Of a stretch of DNA of 64,000 bases, positions 63,286-64,000 are shown piece by piece. Made by a program: the position numbers and the translations under genes. The DNA lies in the NCBI GenBank assembly GCA_963678215.1, contig OY782758.1, forward strand, positions 124,001 to 188,000, read 5' to 3'. The notes below the pieces were generated by a model. That model saw only the letters and a program-made list of their open reading frames with translations, was not told the DNA's origin and searched no databases. The DNA is from Thiobius zoothamnicola. Its GTDB lineage: Bacteria > Pseudomonadota > Gammaproteobacteria > Chromatiales > Chromatiaceae. Position 1 is the stretch's first letter, and each line of letters opens with the position of its first letter.

Positions 63286-64000
63286 ATGAGTGAATCTCTT
63301 CCCCAGAGAATACAACGTATCGGTTTGATTGGCGGTGGGCAGTTGGGCCGCATGACGGTCCAGGCGGCTGCGCGGTTGGGGTTGGATTGTGTGGTGCTTG
63401 ATCCGACACCAGGTTCTCCAGCCGGTCAGTTGGCCGCCCGGCAAATTGAAGCCGATTGCCATAATGTGGATAAAATCCGTGAACTGGCCTCTCAGTGCGA
63501 CATTATCACCTATGAGTTGGAGGATATTCATGTTGATGTGCTGGATGAGTTGGAGCAACAAGGCCATCGGATAGCACCATCTGCACAGGTATTGCGGACG
63601 ATCCAGGATAAGCTGCGGCAAAAACGGTTTTTTCAGACGCATGGCATTCCAAGCGCCGAGTTTATGCCAATTGATGCTGTCGCATTGAGTAGCTTCGCCG
63701 CTTTTGGCTTCCCTTTGGTGCAAAAGACTTGCCGGGGGGGATATGATGGTCGGGGCGTTTGCATTATGCATTCGCCGGATGATTTCGCCCGGCATCTGTC
63801 CGCGCCTTCTTTTGTTGAACGTTTTATTCCGGCCAGCCAGGAAATCGCTGTGTTGGTTGCTCGTAATCAGCGAGGGGAGTGTGCGACCTATCCGCCAGTT
63901 GAGATGGGTTTTAAACCCGGTCACAATATATTGGATATCTTGTTGGCACCAGCGAATATCTCTGATCAATTGGCTGAATCCGTTGTCCGGATCGCGGAAA
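63286..64000 (+). CDS. purK: PurK, N5-carboxyaminoimidazole ribonucleotide synthase (partial)
   Basis: At least 238 codons run to the window edge without a stop. IGLIGGGQLGRMTVQAA is the ATP-grasp N-terminus, ITYELEDIHVDVLDELE is the EXXN-type conserved block, and QDKLRQKRFFQTHGIPSA and RGGYDGRGVCI belong to the nucleotide fold. PurK carboxylates AIR with bicarbonate and ATP. purE is usually adjacent but is not in the window; the C-terminus lies beyond the edge. Confidence 0.94.
   Translation, partial: MSESLPQRIQRIGLIGGGQLGRMTVQAAARLGLDCVVLDPTPGSPAGQLAARQIEADCHNVDKIRELASQCDIITYELEDIHVDVLDELEQQGHRIAPSAQVLRTIQDKLRQKRFFQTHGIPSAEFMPIDAVALSSFAAFGFPLVQKTCRGGYDGRGVCIMHSPDDFARHLSAPSFVERFIPASQEIAVLVARNQRGECATYPPVEMGFKPGHNILDILLAPANISDQLAESVVRIAE

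Noticed and set aside
63268..63969. A 233-codon minus-strand frame opposite purK
   Set aside because: The plus strand reads an unambiguous PurK.
1..64000. CRISPR arrays or cas genes
   Set aside because: No regularly spaced repeats and no Cas-like proteins were found.

Overview
The window reads as a chromosomal segment of a gammaproteobacterium of roughly 50% G+C. The evidence is the gene content and order: carA-carB-greA-surE-pcm, argS followed by a SPOR protein, yffB-dapE after dapD, a LexA-divergent ntrBC pair, LpxH/LpxL and MlaA. Three tandem DUF2173 genes, a family I associate mainly with sulfur-oxidising bacteria, suggest a chemolithotroph of the Thiotrichales/Chromatiales type. That placement is an inference, and I cannot name the species.

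Layout. 1-17.5 kb is mostly housekeeping: an ABC1 kinase, a GFA protein, an AraC/MGMT alkyltransferase, three DUF2173 genes, pgi, argS, mlaA, rnt, grxD, the proB/obgE/rpmA/rplU block (with a DUF924 gene interposed), dapD-yffB-dapE, xerD and lpxH. 18.6-20.4 kb is an AT-rich insertion holding a TIR-domain gene and a small membrane protein, a candidate defence pair. 20.5-30.4 kb is core again: csp, RDD, gyrA, rpmB-rpmG, Sel1/SH3, hpt-mtnP (6-oxopurine and methylthio-purine salvage), lexA and ntrBC, the last with a strong NtrC site and sigma-54 promoter.

30.4-42.2 kb is a type VI secretion effector operon: vgrG, a DUF2169 chaperone, a PAAR-like gene, a 2363-residue RHS protein made of two complete RHS cores in tandem, and an immunity candidate. 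It is preceded by a sigma-54 promoter and three copies of a palindrome that look like activator sites. 42.2-45.3 kb is a scrap yard of toxin-antitoxin genes and insertion sequences: a PIN module, a MazF gene split by an IS200-like element whose own transposase has a nonsense codon, a duplicated PIN 3' end and an IS4 fragment.

45.4-60.5 kb holds a di-haem peroxidase, a TPP riboswitch with thiC, YefM-YoeB, and a long minus-strand run (carA, carB, greA, surE, pcm, a C45-like hydrolase, lpxL, a glycosyltransferase), then four tRNA genes behind a consensus promoter. 60.8-64 kb has a cluster of tiny proteins with an orphan, TGE-less P-type ATPase actuator-like protein, then pdxH and the start of purK, which runs off the edge.

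The most unusual items are the tandem RHS protein with its promoter architecture, the TIR/membrane-protein island, the orphan actuator-domain locus, and the three tandem DUF2173 genes.
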